64,000 nucleotides of DNA from Pedobacter sp. AJM (lineage in GTDB: Bacteria; Bacteroidota; Bacteroidia; Sphingobacteriales; Sphingobacteriaceae): positions 434,001 to 498,000 of the forward strand of contig NZ_NHOT01000003.1 of assembly GCF_002197755.1 (NCBI RefSeq), in the 5' to 3' direction. Below the pieces are notes generated by a model. That model was not told the origin of the DNA. It did no database searches and saw only the letters and a program-made list of their open reading frames with translations. Positions within the stretch are counted from its first letter, which is position 1. Each line of letters begins with the position of its first letter. Shown here piece after piece: positions 54,731-64,000 of this stretch. A program made the translations under genes and the position numbers.

Positions 54731-56385
54731 TTCTTTTCTCTTATGGCTTTAAATTCTGAACCTGCTTTCCATTTTGGATAAACGTCTTCATTGCTCAGGC
54801 GATAACCTAAATCAAAAACCAATCTTACATCTTCCACAATTCCGGATAAATCCCAGGTTTTTGCATCGAAATTATCCTGAGGAGAATGATATCTGAACTT
54901 GGTAAAGTCTGCTACCTGTTTTAAGCCCCATTCTCTTCCATTTTTCATATTATCTACACCAGAACCCGTAAATAGAGATGGTACCCCCACTTTAGCCAGG
55001 TTAAAATGATCAGATCGGTAATACAATCCTGAAGATGGAACGGGATCAGGAACGACTACCCTACCCTGCTTTTTCGCTGAAGTTGCGGCATAATCTTCCA
55101 GTTCTGACTGACCAAAACCATACACCACAATATCTTTCGTTTTGCCAGCAATGCCCATCATATCCATATTAATATTCGCCACTGTTTTAGCCAATGGGAA
55201 AACCGGATGTTTGGCATAGTACTCAGATCCCAAAAGTCCCTGCTCTTCAGCAGTATAAGAAATAAATAAAATGCTTCGTCCTGGTTTATTTGGCAACTTT
55301 TTAAATGCTGTTGCCAGTTCTAATAAAGAAGCAACTCCTGTGGCATTATCTACCGCACCGTTATAAATGGAGTCGCCCTTTACCTTTTCACCAATACCTA
55401 AATGATCCCAATGGGCAGAATATATAATGGCCTCATCCTGACGCTTACCTCCCGTTACTTTTGCCAGCACATTGTAGGACACCGATTTTTTGATCTTATT
55501 TTTAACAGTCAGCGAAGTGGTTAAACCTAAATCAACAGCCTTAAAGCCTTTCTCCTTTGCCCTAGCCATTAAGTCATCACTTTGCCCTGACATTTTAAAG
55601 AGTGATTTTGCCTTGTCTAAACTGATCCAGCCCTCAATCACCGTTCTGTTCATGCCATTATCTGCCGATTGCAGGTTGAGCTTTGATTTAGACCATCCAC
55701 TTCTTACCACACTCCAGGGATATGCAGCAGGCTCAGTATCATGAATGATCAGTACTCCAGCTGCGCCCTGTCTGGATGCCTCTTCAAATTTATAGGTCCA
55801 CCGACCGTAATAAGTCATATTTTTGCCTTTAAATAAGGTAGAATCTGCAAAACCTGGATCGTTAATCATCACCACCACAGTTTTACCTTTTACATCCAAA
55901 CCTTTGTAATCATTCCAGCCATATTCTGGTGCCACGATTCCAAAGCCTGCAAATACCAAAGGAGAATTAGCGATACTTACCTTCTCTTGTAGCCTTCGCG
56001 ATCCCGCAACAAAATCAGTCAGGTAATTTAAGCTTAACGAACCAGGTTTACCTTTAATCAACATCTGATCTTCCGGCACCGATTTTATCTCTACCATGGG
56101 TACTTCCTGAAAATAACTATCCCCGTTTCCAGGTTCGAGACCTAATTTTTCGAATTGAGTTTTTAAGTAGCTTATGGTTTTGGTTTCACCATTGGTAAAG
56201 GGCTTCCTACCTTCTAAACTATCTGCGGCAATAACAGAAAGGTAGTGGGTCAGGCTGGAATCGTTAATCGCTTTTACGGAAAGTGAATCAGGAGAAGTGC
56301 TGCTTTTTTCGCTTCCTTGCTTGCATGATGTGAGCAAAAGAAGTGCACAACCTAATAAGAATATCGCTTTTTTTATCTTAATCAT
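54727..56385 (-). CDS. M28-family zinc peptidase lipoprotein
   Basis: 552 aa. The lipobox LLLTSC gives Cys21, so it is membrane-anchored. A PA domain (about 130-260, GVLIIHDTEPAAYPW) is inserted before the peptidase. Zinc ligands and active residues: YSAHWDHLG (His), NATGVASLLELA (Asp upstream), SYTAEEQGLLGSEYY (Glu pair), NMDMMG, and a late YRSDHFNLA (His). It is an aminopeptidase of the envelope or cell surface. A terminator lies beside its stop codon. Confidence 0.93.
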   Translation of the reverse strand: MIKIKKAIFLLGCALLLLTSCKQGSEKSSTSPDSLSVKAINDSSLTHYLSVIAADSLEGRKPFTNGETKTISYLKTQFEKLGLEPGNGDSYFQEVPMVEIKSVPEDQMLIKGKPGSLSLNYLTDFVAGSRRLQEKVSIANSPLVFAGFGIVAPEYGWNDYKGLDVKGKTVVVMINDPGFADSTLFKGKNMTYYGRWTYKFEEASRQGAAGVLIIHDTEPAAYPWSVVRSGWSKSKLNLQSADNGMNRTVIEGWISLDKAKSLFKMSGQSDDLMARAKEKGFKAVDLGLTTSLTVKNKIKKSVSYNVLAKVTGGKRQDEAIIYSAHWDHLGIGEKVKGDSIYNGAVDNATGVASLLELATAFKKLPNKPGRSILFISYTAEEQGLLGSEYYAKHPVFPLAKTVANINMDMMGIAGKTKDIVVYGFGQSELEDYAATSAKKQGRVVVPDPVPSSGLYYRSDHFNLAKVGVPSLFTGSGVDNMKNGREWGLKQVADFTKFRYHSPQDNFDAKTWDLSGIVEDVRLVFDLGYRLSNEDVYPKWKAGSEFKAIREKK

Positions 56386-56450
56386 GTTTTGAAATTACAA
56401 AGAAATTAGCAAAAGCGGGGATAAAAACTTATCCTTAACTATTTAAGCAT

Positions 56451-59276
56451 TTATCTTTTAATCAGTTTAATTTTCTTTACCTGCTCTCCATTTTTATTAA
56501 TTACGCCTACATAAACGCCGGTAGCCAGTGCAGATAAATTAAAGCGGTTCGTACTTGCTGCCCTTTCTTCAAAAACTTTCTGCCCTAAAATATTAAATAC
56601 TGAAAGACTATAATCTTCAAAAGAGCCACTTAAAACTGTTAAGTAGTCTGTTACCGGGTTTGGATAGAAAGAAAATTCATCTTCCTTAAGAAAGGTGACA
56701 GCAACCAGATCACTAGCAACATTTCCAGCTGCTGTTTCAAAGGTTACACGGTAAAATTGTATTCCAGACTTAGGTTTATCATCAAAAAAAAAGTAGTTCA
56801 AAACATTATTTCCTGGCTTTGTTTGTTGGAGAGCGGTATAAGTATTCACGCCTGTTTGTTTCTCCCAAATAATATTTTTAATACCCAGAGTGGTTCCAAT
56901 ACTGAGGTCAAGTCTTATTTTATTATCTGCAGTAGTGGATGCAAATAAACTTCTCACATAACAGGCTACACCTTGCTGTGTATAATCTATTGTATAACTC
57001 TTCAAACCGGTAAAACCCGATCCATTTGCTGCAACTGCAAAGTATTTACCAGGAATACTGCCGGTATTTAGCTTAACTAAAGTATCAGCAACAGTTAAAA
57101 CCGGCGATAAAATATTATTGATGATACTATAAATTGTATAATCTTTGGCACCAGCTTGAGGATTCCAATTTAAAACTACCCCATCGGCGCATACATAACC
57201 TACATTTAATACTTTGGGAGAAGATATCACAAAACTTTGACTAGAAACCACCTCACTGCCTATTTCCATTTTAACGATGGCCTTCGAAAATAAATCTGGT
57301 GTGCCCCACTTATAAAATCCTTTTGCTAAATTAACGTCCGCACCTATCAATTTCCAACTCAAACCATCATCGTAACTCACCGAAAGTTTACCTGTTTTCT
57401 CAGAATAGGTATTTTCCCACCGGATATAATTATCTTCATTGGCAAAAAAGAAAACATCTTTTCCTGGTGTGATAAAAGAAAAAGTGTTTTTAAATTTATA
57501 TTGATAAGCCAGGGCAAAATTTTGCTGGGCACCTTGCGTAATGCGGTCACCTTTTACATGAATGCTGAAGTTTCCTTCCTGTGGATGATCAATACTCAGC
57601 TGCTGAATAGTATTAATCAGATCTGCTTTTCTTGTTGCAGGTAACGCAATCGAATCCAGATTAGACGCACTGCTTAATACCCAGGGAAGCGTGATTTCTC
57701 CCGAAGGACTTTCCATACTTAAATCCAAACCATTAACCAGGCTTTGTACCGCATTTACTGCTGCCGCAGGGTCATTCCAGGTGATGGTAAGTTTGATCTC
57801 AGCAACATTTGCAGGAATAGTAAGCGGAACAATTAAATCTTGCCCCCTGGCAACACTATATAATGCCACACGATTTTCATCAATGGTTTTTAACGATTGA
57901 GCTACGTTCAATTTCCCGTAACCAAAAACATAATCAACCTGTGGCGCACCCAAATCATCAGCTGAGTTTATCAGGGCTGCCCTGATTAAGGCAGCGGAAG
58001 GTGCTTTACCAAATTTCTGATGATAAAACTGCTCCAGCAAGGCTACTGATCCACTGCTTATGGCAGCAGAACCTGAGGTACCATCCTCGCCTAATGCAAC
58101 TAGCTCAGGCTTTACCCGTCCATCATACGCCGGGCCTTTACTACTTAGATTTTCAGAAACATTCTCCCGGTTAATCCCCCCGATGACCAGTATATTTTTG
58201 GCCTGTTTAAAATTCCCGGTTAAATTGGCGCGGGCCGTTAAGCCCTGATAAAAACCACTAGCCGGGGTTAGCGTACCACTGTTACCAGCAGAAAAAACAT
58301 GCATTAAAGTATCAGTTTCAAAAACCTGCTGATCGTACGCCGCTGCTTCAATGCCATAATTATTATCGATTCCCGTTCCGTAGGAATGATTTTGCACTCG
58401 GATCTGAAGGCGACTTAGTTCAGTCAATTGATCAGGCAATAAGCGGTCAAAACTGGAAAATGCCAGTTTAGCTGCTGGTGCTGCACCAAGTCCGCGGATA
58501 AATGAATTGCCATTCCCCAGGGCAAGTGTGGCCATTGTGGTAGCATGTGTAGTTGCTGTACCTCCGGTAGCAGCTCCTGAAACTGTTTTTCCTAAAAGAT
58601 CTAAATCCGTTATATCATACATGTCTTCTTTAAAAGAAATATTGATTCCGGTTCCGTTAAGACCAGGAAAAAGATCTCGGACATTGCTGATCTGATTCAG
58701 GCCCAGATCCAATCCATTAATCACCACTTCAGGCCTGGCAGTTGGGATAATATCAGCATATAATATCTCGTCAAGGGCCAATACTTCAAGCAAATCATCA
58801 GGCAGAATCTTAATGATATAAATGGCATGCTGCTGATCTACAGAAATTATACTTAACTGTTTTAATACTTCCTGAATCATACCGGTACTTTTAAGCGCAA
58901 GCCTCACGGTTATTGAATCGCCTTTTCTATTATTTTTTTGAAGGAGACTCATCAAACCGTCGCTGGCTTTCCATAAACCATTTGCCGGCGCCTGAAAAAC
59001 AACCCCTTCAGTGAAGGAGGAAATATCACTTCTGCGCACAATAAAACAATCTGCAGTGAGCTGTTTTTCAGGCCGCATTTTCTGAATCTCTCTGGTGCTT
59101 AAAGGGTGATCAAACCTGACGACCAAAGCCTCATTTACCCAAAATTCGTTCTTATTTCTGTTGGAAGAAATAAATTTTTGAACTTTTTTTTCTACACCAC
59201 CAGGTTGTCCATATGCATTTAAATTAAATACACAGAGAAAAAAACATATTATTAAATATACAGTATTGACTTTCAA
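56451..59276 (-). CDS. S8-family subtilase-like protease with type IX sorting domain
   Basis: 941 aa with a signal peptide (cleavage near AYGQ, residue 24). The peptidase core is about 190-480. It carries His in THATTMA (normally HGTHVA), oxyanion Asn in VFSAGNSG, and Ser in GTSGSAAISSG. The first-strand Asp motif normally read as V-x-D-T-G is here SFKEDMYD, so the catalytic Asp is displaced or lost. Fibronectin-like modules follow. The last 80 residues are a Por/type-A sorting domain (FYPNPVTDYLTV, FNLSALATGVYV, IKLIKR), so it is exported by the type IX system. Confidence 0.88.
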   Translation of the reverse strand: MKVNTVYLIICFFLCVFNLNAYGQPGGVEKKVQKFISSNRNKNEFWVNEALVVRFDHPLSTREIQKMRPEKQLTADCFIVRRSDISSFTEGVVFQAPANGLWKASDGLMSLLQKNNRKGDSITVRLALKSTGMIQEVLKQLSIISVDQQHAIYIIKILPDDLLEVLALDEILYADIIPTARPEVVINGLDLGLNQISNVRDLFPGLNGTGINISFKEDMYDITDLDLLGKTVSGAATGGTATTHATTMATLALGNGNSFIRGLGAAPAAKLAFSSFDRLLPDQLTELSRLQIRVQNHSYGTGIDNNYGIEAAAYDQQVFETDTLMHVFSAGNSGTLTPASGFYQGLTARANLTGNFKQAKNILVIGGINRENVSENLSSKGPAYDGRVKPELVALGEDGTSGSAAISSGSVALLEQFYHQKFGKAPSAALIRAALINSADDLGAPQVDYVFGYGKLNVAQSLKTIDENRVALYSVARGQDLIVPLTIPANVAEIKLTITWNDPAAAVNAVQSLVNGLDLSMESPSGEITLPWVLSSASNLDSIALPATRKADLINTIQQLSIDHPQEGNFSIHVKGDRITQGAQQNFALAYQYKFKNTFSFITPGKDVFFFANEDNYIRWENTYSEKTGKLSVSYDDGLSWKLIGADVNLAKGFYKWGTPDLFSKAIVKMEIGSEVVSSQSFVISSPKVLNVGYVCADGVVLNWNPQAGAKDYTIYSIINNILSPVLTVADTLVKLNTGSIPGKYFAVAANGSGFTGLKSYTIDYTQQGVACYVRSLFASTTADNKIRLDLSIGTTLGIKNIIWEKQTGVNTYTALQQTKPGNNVLNYFFFDDKPKSGIQFYRVTFETAAGNVASDLVAVTFLKEDEFSFYPNPVTDYLTVLSGSFEDYSLSVFNILGQKVFEERAASTNRFNLSALATGVYVGVINKNGEQVKKIKLIKR

Positions 59277-59398
59277 GAAATATTTTATTGTAAAATTTTG
59301 TTTACATCATAATAGTTCCCTAAATTAGCATTTATAAGGTAATTTGCAAATTATATTAACTAACTTATCTAATAGTCCCAAATTAAAACTAAACTAAA

Positions 59399-60232
59399 AT
59401 GAAAAGAACCAAATTTTTATCAGTTGCAGCGGCATGTTTACTGCTCTCAAGTTTATATTCTTGTAAGAATAGTAATACAGAAAATGCAGTAGAAAACAAA
59501 ACTGATATTTCCACCAGCACTTTAGAAAAAGTCAAATCTCTAGGATTTAGTACCGAAAACATTCGCAAAACCAGCGAAGGTTATTTGGTAGAAGGCGACA
59601 TCCTTTTAACAGAAGAGAATTTAACTGAAGCATCTTCAGGCGCTAAATTGAGTATTGCTGAAACTGAGCAGTACCGAACCACCAATGTAGTAACGTCATT
59701 ACCTCGAGTAATCACGGTATCAGTTACAAATTTACCTCAGGTATACAGTGATGCTGTAAATACCATGATTTCCAGATATAATTCATTAGGCTTAAGAATC
59801 ACTTTCCAAAGGGCAAATGCAGGTACCACCGGAAATATTAATGTGGTTGGTTTTAATGAAGGTCCAAGTGGAGGCTTTATCACCCTGGGTTCAGCTGGTT
59901 TTCCTACCTCTTCAGGCAATCCTTATAACCAAATCAGAATGAACACCAATTCTGCTGCTTATGGTTCAAATCCAAATTTATTATATCTTGCTTCTGTGAT
60001 CCAGCACGAAGTAGGTCATTGCATCGGCTTCCGTCATACCGATTACATGAACCGTGCATTTAGCTGTGGTGCAAGTGGTGCAGGAAACGAAGGTGCATCA
60101 AACGTTGGCGCGGTATTAATTCCGGGAACACCATCCAGTCCTGATGCAGCATCTTTCATGTTGGCTTGTTCAAATGGCGGTAACCGCACATTTAACTCTA
60201 ATGATGTTGTTGCCTTAAACTACATTTACTAA
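59399..60232 (+). CDS. M57-family metalloprotease lipoprotein
   Basis: 277 aa. Lipobox LYSC, Cys22, then about 70 residues with no signature. The peptidase has the zinc motif HEVGHCIGFRH: His203, Glu204, His207 and His213, typical of M57 dual-action HEIGH metalloproteases. It would act at the cell surface or outside. Upstream a 14-bp palindrome TAATTTGCAAATTA (59340-59353) is present. It is divergent from the S8 protease, and a terminator follows at 60259. Confidence 0.9.
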   Translation: MKRTKFLSVAAACLLLSSLYSCKNSNTENAVENKTDISTSTLEKVKSLGFSTENIRKTSEGYLVEGDILLTEENLTEASSGAKLSIAETEQYRTTNVVTSLPRVITVSVTNLPQVYSDAVNTMISRYNSLGLRITFQRANAGTTGNINVVGFNEGPSGGFITLGSAGFPTSSGNPYNQIRMNTNSAAYGSNPNLLYLASVIQHEVGHCIGFRHTDYMNRAFSCGASGAGNEGASNVGAVLIPGTPSSPDAASFMLACSNGGNRTFNSNDVVALNYIY

Positions 60233-60258
60233 AAAAACCATTGCGAATTACCTCATTT

Positions 60259-60290
60259 AGAGCTCCGGATAAATCCGGAGCTCTTTTTAT
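60259..60290 (+). terminator. Rho-independent terminator of the M57 gene
   Basis: 11-bp perfect stem AGAGCTCCGGA/TCCGGAGCTCT with a TAAA loop, then TTTTT. Confidence 0.92.
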
Positions 60291-60327
60291 TTTAGTAAAA
60301 CCTGGTGCTAAGCGATCTGTGAACGGC

Positions 60328-60771
60328 TTAATCAGCAAGTTCTTTAATAAATTTACCATCAGCACTGTACCAAACGTTAACATCTGGCGTACCTTCTATA
60401 TCGACCTTATAGGTTATTTTACCTCCTGTGCTAATCCAATCCACATCATCTATTCTTCCCTGAGGATATTTCGCCTTAATACTTTTAGCAATGGCCGCCG
60501 GAAGCTGGTTGTTCGGAATATCTTTTTCGAATGAAATAATTTTCCCCGTAGCAGCGTATGTTGCACTGTGATCGGTTTTACCTAAATCAAAATCTACTTT
60601 ATAATCTGCACCTTTCTTTTCCCAATCTACATCGGTAGCTTTTGGATATGCTTTTGCAAAAGCGGTTTTCACAGCTGCCGGAACATTTTTACTATCTATA
60701 TCCTGGGCTAGACTATTGGCTATTCCTCCAACCAGAAGAAACACTGCCATTGTAATACCTTTATTATTCAT
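60328..60771 (-). CDS. PepSY-like (DUF2874) secreted protein
   Basis: 147 aa from the ATG at 60771, which begins a signal peptide (MAVFLLVGGIANSLAQ). A frame from 60846 adds 25 residues without use. Two repeats with conserved VP-x-x-V-x-x-AFxKAYP and AIAKSIKAKYP are followed by W-x-x-x-G-x-x-Y-x-V-D strands, the double PepSY-like fold. Members are small periplasmic proteins, often inhibitors of protease maturation. Here it lies among secreted proteases. It converges on the M57 gene. Confidence 0.85.
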   Translation of the reverse strand: MNNKGITMAVFLLVGGIANSLAQDIDSKNVPAAVKTAFAKAYPKATDVDWEKKGADYKVDFDLGKTDHSATYAATGKIISFEKDIPNNQLPAAIAKSIKAKYPQGRIDDVDWISTGGKITYKVDIEGTPDVNVWYSADGKFIKELAD

Positions 60772-60936
60772 ATTAAAATAACATGAGAAAATAGTAATTG
60801 TTTCGCGCTTGAATTGGTACCGCGGGCAATTAAAACTCATCCTCATATCGTTTTCTGGGAGAAATTAAGCCAGGATTTTTATAAAAAAAATGGCCTGCAG
60901 TATCTACAGGCCATTAAAATGTATTCGTATTATATT

Positions 60937-63444
60937 TTATTTTCCGGTTTGTTCAATATCCCGGTCCATTTCTACCAGGTCAACATCTCCCGGTTCAGAG
61001 AAATCGCCTATCAGGTATTTATTAAAGTGATCGGCTAATTTCCAGAAAGCATATTCGGTCATGTCTCCAAAACCGTGTCGCTGACCAGGAATAATCAGAA
61101 AATCAAACCGTTTACCAGCTTTCATCAAGGCATTGGCCACACGGATTGAATTGGCCGGGTGCACGTTGTTATCTACATCGCCATGCATCAATAATAAATG
61201 GCCTTTCAAATTTTTAGCTAAATCAGGATTTTTATCAATATTATATTTAAAGGAAGTATCTCCTTTTAAAGAAATGGTTTCTTTTACGCCGTGGTGTTTT
61301 TCACTCCACCAACGGTTATAAATGCTGTTATCATGGTTACCTGCATTCGAAACCGCGGCTTTAAAGAAATCAGGATAAACCAACATGGCTGCTGTAGACA
61401 TGAAACCACCACCAGAATGCCCTGTAATACCTACTTTTGATTCATCAATAAAAGCATATTTAGCTGCCAGTTGTTCAATAGCGGTTTTCTTATCTGCCAA
61501 TCCATAATCACGAAGGTTGCCATAACCATAAGTGTGGTACCATTTGGAACGCGATGGATTGCCACCGCGGTTGCCCACAGTAATGACGATATATCCAAAT
61601 TGTGCCAGGCGCTCCGTACGATCCATGCTTTTGCTAAATGCCTTATTTACGGCTTCGGTTTGTGGCCCCGGATAAACATATTCAATGATCGGATATTTCT
61701 TCTTCGGATCGAAATCAAATGGCTTGTACATTACACCATATAAATCAGTGATGCCATCATCAGCCTTTACCTTAAATGGCTCAGGGTATTGATAGCCCGC
61801 AGCCATTAATAAAGAAAGATCAGCGGTTTCCAGGTCCATTACTTTTTTGCCATTCCGATCGTAAAGCGTAGATTTTGGCGCCGTATTTACCCTGGAATAG
61901 TTATCTACAAAAAAGGTATTGTTATCATTCATAAATGCCGCATGGTCAAAATCACCGGCATTAAGCAGCTTCATATTTGAACCATCGAAATTGATACGAT
62001 ACAAATGCAGATAGTACGGATCTTCTTTCCCTTCTCTCCCATTGGCTGTAAAATACAACACACGGTTCTTTTCATCTACATTTACGATGCTTTCGCAATG
62101 GAAGGCACCCTTGGTAATTTGGTTTTTAAGCTTTCCATTCTCATCAAAAAGATAGAAATGCGCCCAGCCATCACGCTCACTCCAGTGGATAAGTTCTTTA
62201 CCATCATTTACCAGACCCGGACGGTTCACTTCCACATAGGTATTGAAACGCTCATCTATTATTGGCGTTACCTTTCCTGTAGCAATATCAATGGTTCCGA
62301 TATCAATTCTTTTTAAATCACGACTGGTGCGTGAAAAATAGAAGCGACTGTTATTTCCCAGCCAAATGGAAGGCCGGAACTCATTATCACGGTCTTTGGC
62401 TAAAACCGGCTTGCTCCATACGGATACACTCTGATCTTTAAAAGCCGAAACATTTAACTTTTTATAACTTTTTGCCACGAAATCAAAAAGCAATACTTCA
62501 TCCTGCGGGGCCTCTGTTTCTCCCGGCATCTGATATTTATAAGTTTCGAGTGTTGGCCGCCCCGGAGTAACACTATTAATCACCCAAAGATCTTTTACCT
62601 TTCGGGAATCAGTCCTGTCTAAAACAAAATATTTTGAATTTGGCGACCAAAGCACATAAGCTGCTCTTCTTTTTTTGTTATTCTTTTCGTTTTCTACATT
62701 GTTTTCGCCATCGCCATCACTTCCATAAGAATAAAACTTAACGCCATCCTTTGTTAGCTGATGCTCTACAATGGTGCTGTCCTCATCATTTTTAACAGCT
62801 TTTTTATAATTTTCTTTATCCATCCAGTAGAGGTTATAGTTACGCGAAAATATAATGGCTGATGAATCCGGTGCGACTGAACCCCAATCTGGCTTTGGCT
62901 TAGGCTTACTAAAGTTCGGCACTTCTGTTAGTTTTGATGAAGCCAGTTCATACTTAAAGGAGTAGACCTTCTTCTGCATAGAATCAGCAGCCTTCTTATC
63001 TTTACGATCTTTTTTTAATTCATCAACAGAACTTTTCACCTCGAATGAAATGCTTTTCTCATCTGCGGCAAATTTTAGATTTTCCAGCGGTAAATGTTCC
63101 GCATCAAACGGATCGCGCACAATTAGCGTAATCTCTGCAGCCAGCTTTGCATTATCAAACAACTGCTTTTTAGTTTTAGAGGCAGGATCTACCAGATACC
63201 AGAATTTCCCCTTCGGACTTTCAAAAGTGTACCAAAAACGATTGCTTAATTTTAACCAATGTGGATCAACAGCAGTTGAATACACCATTTTTTTTAACTT
63301 GTTTGGCGAAAAACGTGAAGCAAGCTGGTAATTTGCTTTGGGTTGTGACTGAATATTCTCCGTGATGGTAAAAGTTTTGGTTTGTGCGAAGACAGTTAGC
63401 GACAGAAATTGTGCACAAAAAAGTAATTTGTAAATTTTATTCAT
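60937..63444 (-). CDS. S9-family prolyl oligopeptidase/dipeptidyl peptidase IV-like
   Basis: 835 aa with a signal peptide ending near VFAQ. Residues about 100-560 form a beta-propeller (DPP-IV N-terminal type). The alpha/beta-hydrolase catalytic part follows with Ser677 in GITGHSGGGF, Asp758 in HGDVDNNVH and His790 in PGQRHGFGD. It would take dipeptides from the N terminus after Pro or Ala. It is exported, probably periplasmic, and completes a group of secreted peptidases in this region. The divergent neighbour is the polysaccharide deacetylase. Confidence 0.92.
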   Translation of the reverse strand: MNKIYKLLFCAQFLSLTVFAQTKTFTITENIQSQPKANYQLASRFSPNKLKKMVYSTAVDPHWLKLSNRFWYTFESPKGKFWYLVDPASKTKKQLFDNAKLAAEITLIVRDPFDAEHLPLENLKFAADEKSISFEVKSSVDELKKDRKDKKAADSMQKKVYSFKYELASSKLTEVPNFSKPKPKPDWGSVAPDSSAIIFSRNYNLYWMDKENYKKAVKNDEDSTIVEHQLTKDGVKFYSYGSDGDGENNVENEKNNKKRRAAYVLWSPNSKYFVLDRTDSRKVKDLWVINSVTPGRPTLETYKYQMPGETEAPQDEVLLFDFVAKSYKKLNVSAFKDQSVSVWSKPVLAKDRDNEFRPSIWLGNNSRFYFSRTSRDLKRIDIGTIDIATGKVTPIIDERFNTYVEVNRPGLVNDGKELIHWSERDGWAHFYLFDENGKLKNQITKGAFHCESIVNVDEKNRVLYFTANGREGKEDPYYLHLYRINFDGSNMKLLNAGDFDHAAFMNDNNTFFVDNYSRVNTAPKSTLYDRNGKKVMDLETADLSLLMAAGYQYPEPFKVKADDGITDLYGVMYKPFDFDPKKKYPIIEYVYPGPQTEAVNKAFSKSMDRTERLAQFGYIVITVGNRGGNPSRSKWYHTYGYGNLRDYGLADKKTAIEQLAAKYAFIDESKVGITGHSGGGFMSTAAMLVYPDFFKAAVSNAGNHDNSIYNRWWSEKHHGVKETISLKGDTSFKYNIDKNPDLAKNLKGHLLLMHGDVDNNVHPANSIRVANALMKAGKRFDFLIIPGQRHGFGDMTEYAFWKLADHFNKYLIGDFSEPGDVDLVEMDRDIEQTGK

Positions 63445-63594
63445 TAATAAAGGTTTGGAACGGCTAAATTATTTAATAAAAGCCAATTATAATGGTCGAG
63501 ATTTGTAATAAAAGCGTTATTGATAAAGAAATTCAGGCTGCAAATATTTTATTAACAAGCGATTATTTGATAGGTAAATACTTGGTAGAATTTA

Positions 63595-63602
63595 TAGTTT
63601 TG
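63595..63602 (+). promoter_or_regulatory. -7 promoter box TAGTTTTG before the deacetylase gene
   Basis: It matches TAnnTTTG and lies 18 nt before the ATG at 63621. The nearest TTTG (63566-63569) is 25 nt away, longer than the usual 19-21 nt. Confidence 0.35.
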
Positions 63603-63620
63603 CATTTATATATTATAACT

Positions 63621-64000
63621 ATGAAAAACGGCGTACTAACCGCAATAACAGCTGGCGTAATTTTGCTGGCAAGCTGCCAATCCAAATCTACAGCAGAAAC
63701 TGCAAAAACTGCAGATTCTACCGAAAATACAAATGCTAACGTTGCTACAACAGCTACACCCGTTGATGTATCCAAAATCAAAGTAGCTGATGCTAAAACC
63801 ATTCTGGCCCGGAAACAGGTACCTATTTTGTGCTACCACCAGGTAAGAAACTGGAAACCTACAGATGGTAAGGTTGGAAAGGACTACATTGTTGAAGTTC
63901 AAAACTTTAAAGACCAGATGAAAATGCTCGCCGATAGTGGGTACCATACCATCCTGCCCGATCAGCTTTATGCCTATTTAAACACTGGCGCAGCACTTCC
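63621..64000 (+). CDS. Polysaccharide deacetylase lipoprotein (partial, cut by window end)
   Basis: The first 126 codons of a gene that runs off the window. Lipoprotein signal with lipobox LLASC (Cys19), then a Thr/Ala/Asn-rich linker, then the beginning of a NodB-type domain: VPILCYHQV (about 68-76) and QNFKDQMKMLADSGYHTILPD. The catalytic Asp/His motifs lie outside. It would remove N- or O-acetyl groups from a surface polysaccharide. Reverse-strand frames over this stretch are shadows. Confidence 0.88.
   Translation, partial: MKNGVLTAITAGVILLASCQSKSTAETAKTADSTENTNANVATTATPVDVSKIKVADAKTILARKQVPILCYHQVRNWKPTDGKVGKDYIVEVQNFKDQMKMLADSGYHTILPDQLYAYLNTGAAL

Noticed and set aside
63563..63947. 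Two reverse-strand frames over the window end
   Set aside because: They oppose a clear lipoprotein and deacetylase frame on the plus strand starting at 63621.

Overview
The window reads as a chromosome segment of a Gram-negative Bacteroidota of the family Sphingobacteriaceae, most like Pedobacter. The evidence is a SusC/SusD pair, many signal-peptide and lipobox exoenzymes, a type IX secretion sorting domain, promoters of the TTTG-N19-TAnnTTTG type, MurA with Asp in place of the usual Cys, and DUF4254/DUF4290 proteins. The organism is inferred from gene content only. No rRNA, tRNA, CRISPR array, phage or transposase gene was found.

Layout. (1) 1-1592: tail of an unknown gene, then an acyl-CoA dehydrogenase. 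(2) 2279-29308: a large polysaccharide utilization locus (PUL) for rhamnogalacturonan-I pectin with arabinan side chains. SusC/SusD bind and import oligomers. PL11 lyase and three CE12 acetylesterases open and deacetylate the backbone. GH105, GH28, GH106 and GH2 trim it, two GH51 and one GH43 remove arabinose-type branches, GH31 takes alpha-linked residues, and L-rhamnose mutarotase feeds rhamnose catabolism. No regulator gene lies in the locus, but every predicted transcription unit has one copy of a 10-bp-spaced direct repeat (CAGGWY-N4-CAGGWT) upstream. This is a candidate operator for a regulator encoded elsewhere.

(3) 29496-31930: three small secreted or lipoprotein genes, one SMP-30-like. 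(4) 32017-38593: a PolX-family protein whose polymerase triad is replaced while the PHP nuclease site is kept, a DUF4254/GT9/SixA cluster, a DUF4290 protein and murA. (5) 38789-45412, all minus strand: cystathionine beta-synthase-like enzyme, DprA, a small protein, an S41 protease lipoprotein, a degenerate HAD protein next to an orphan pre-ATP-grasp domain, and a LolD-type ATPase.

(6) 46012-49236: membrane proteins around a winged-helix regulator, with the same palindrome (CTTTGAAAWACAAAG) at two upstream sites. (7) 49484-54655: sucC, two paralogous outer-membrane barrels, a fosmidomycin-resistance-type MFS pump and an FMN reductase. (8) 54727-63444: secreted proteases (M28, S8 with sorting domain, M57, S9/DPP-IV) and a PepSY-like protein. 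(9) 63621-end: start of a polysaccharide deacetylase lipoprotein.

Intergenic DNA is repeat-rich: four 106-bp units made of paired hairpins (7579-7999), related hairpins at 50807-50870 and 51778-51820, five roughly 84-bp units (45543-45925), a heptamer repeat over the polX stop codon, and two copies of a CGTCATTGCGAG element.
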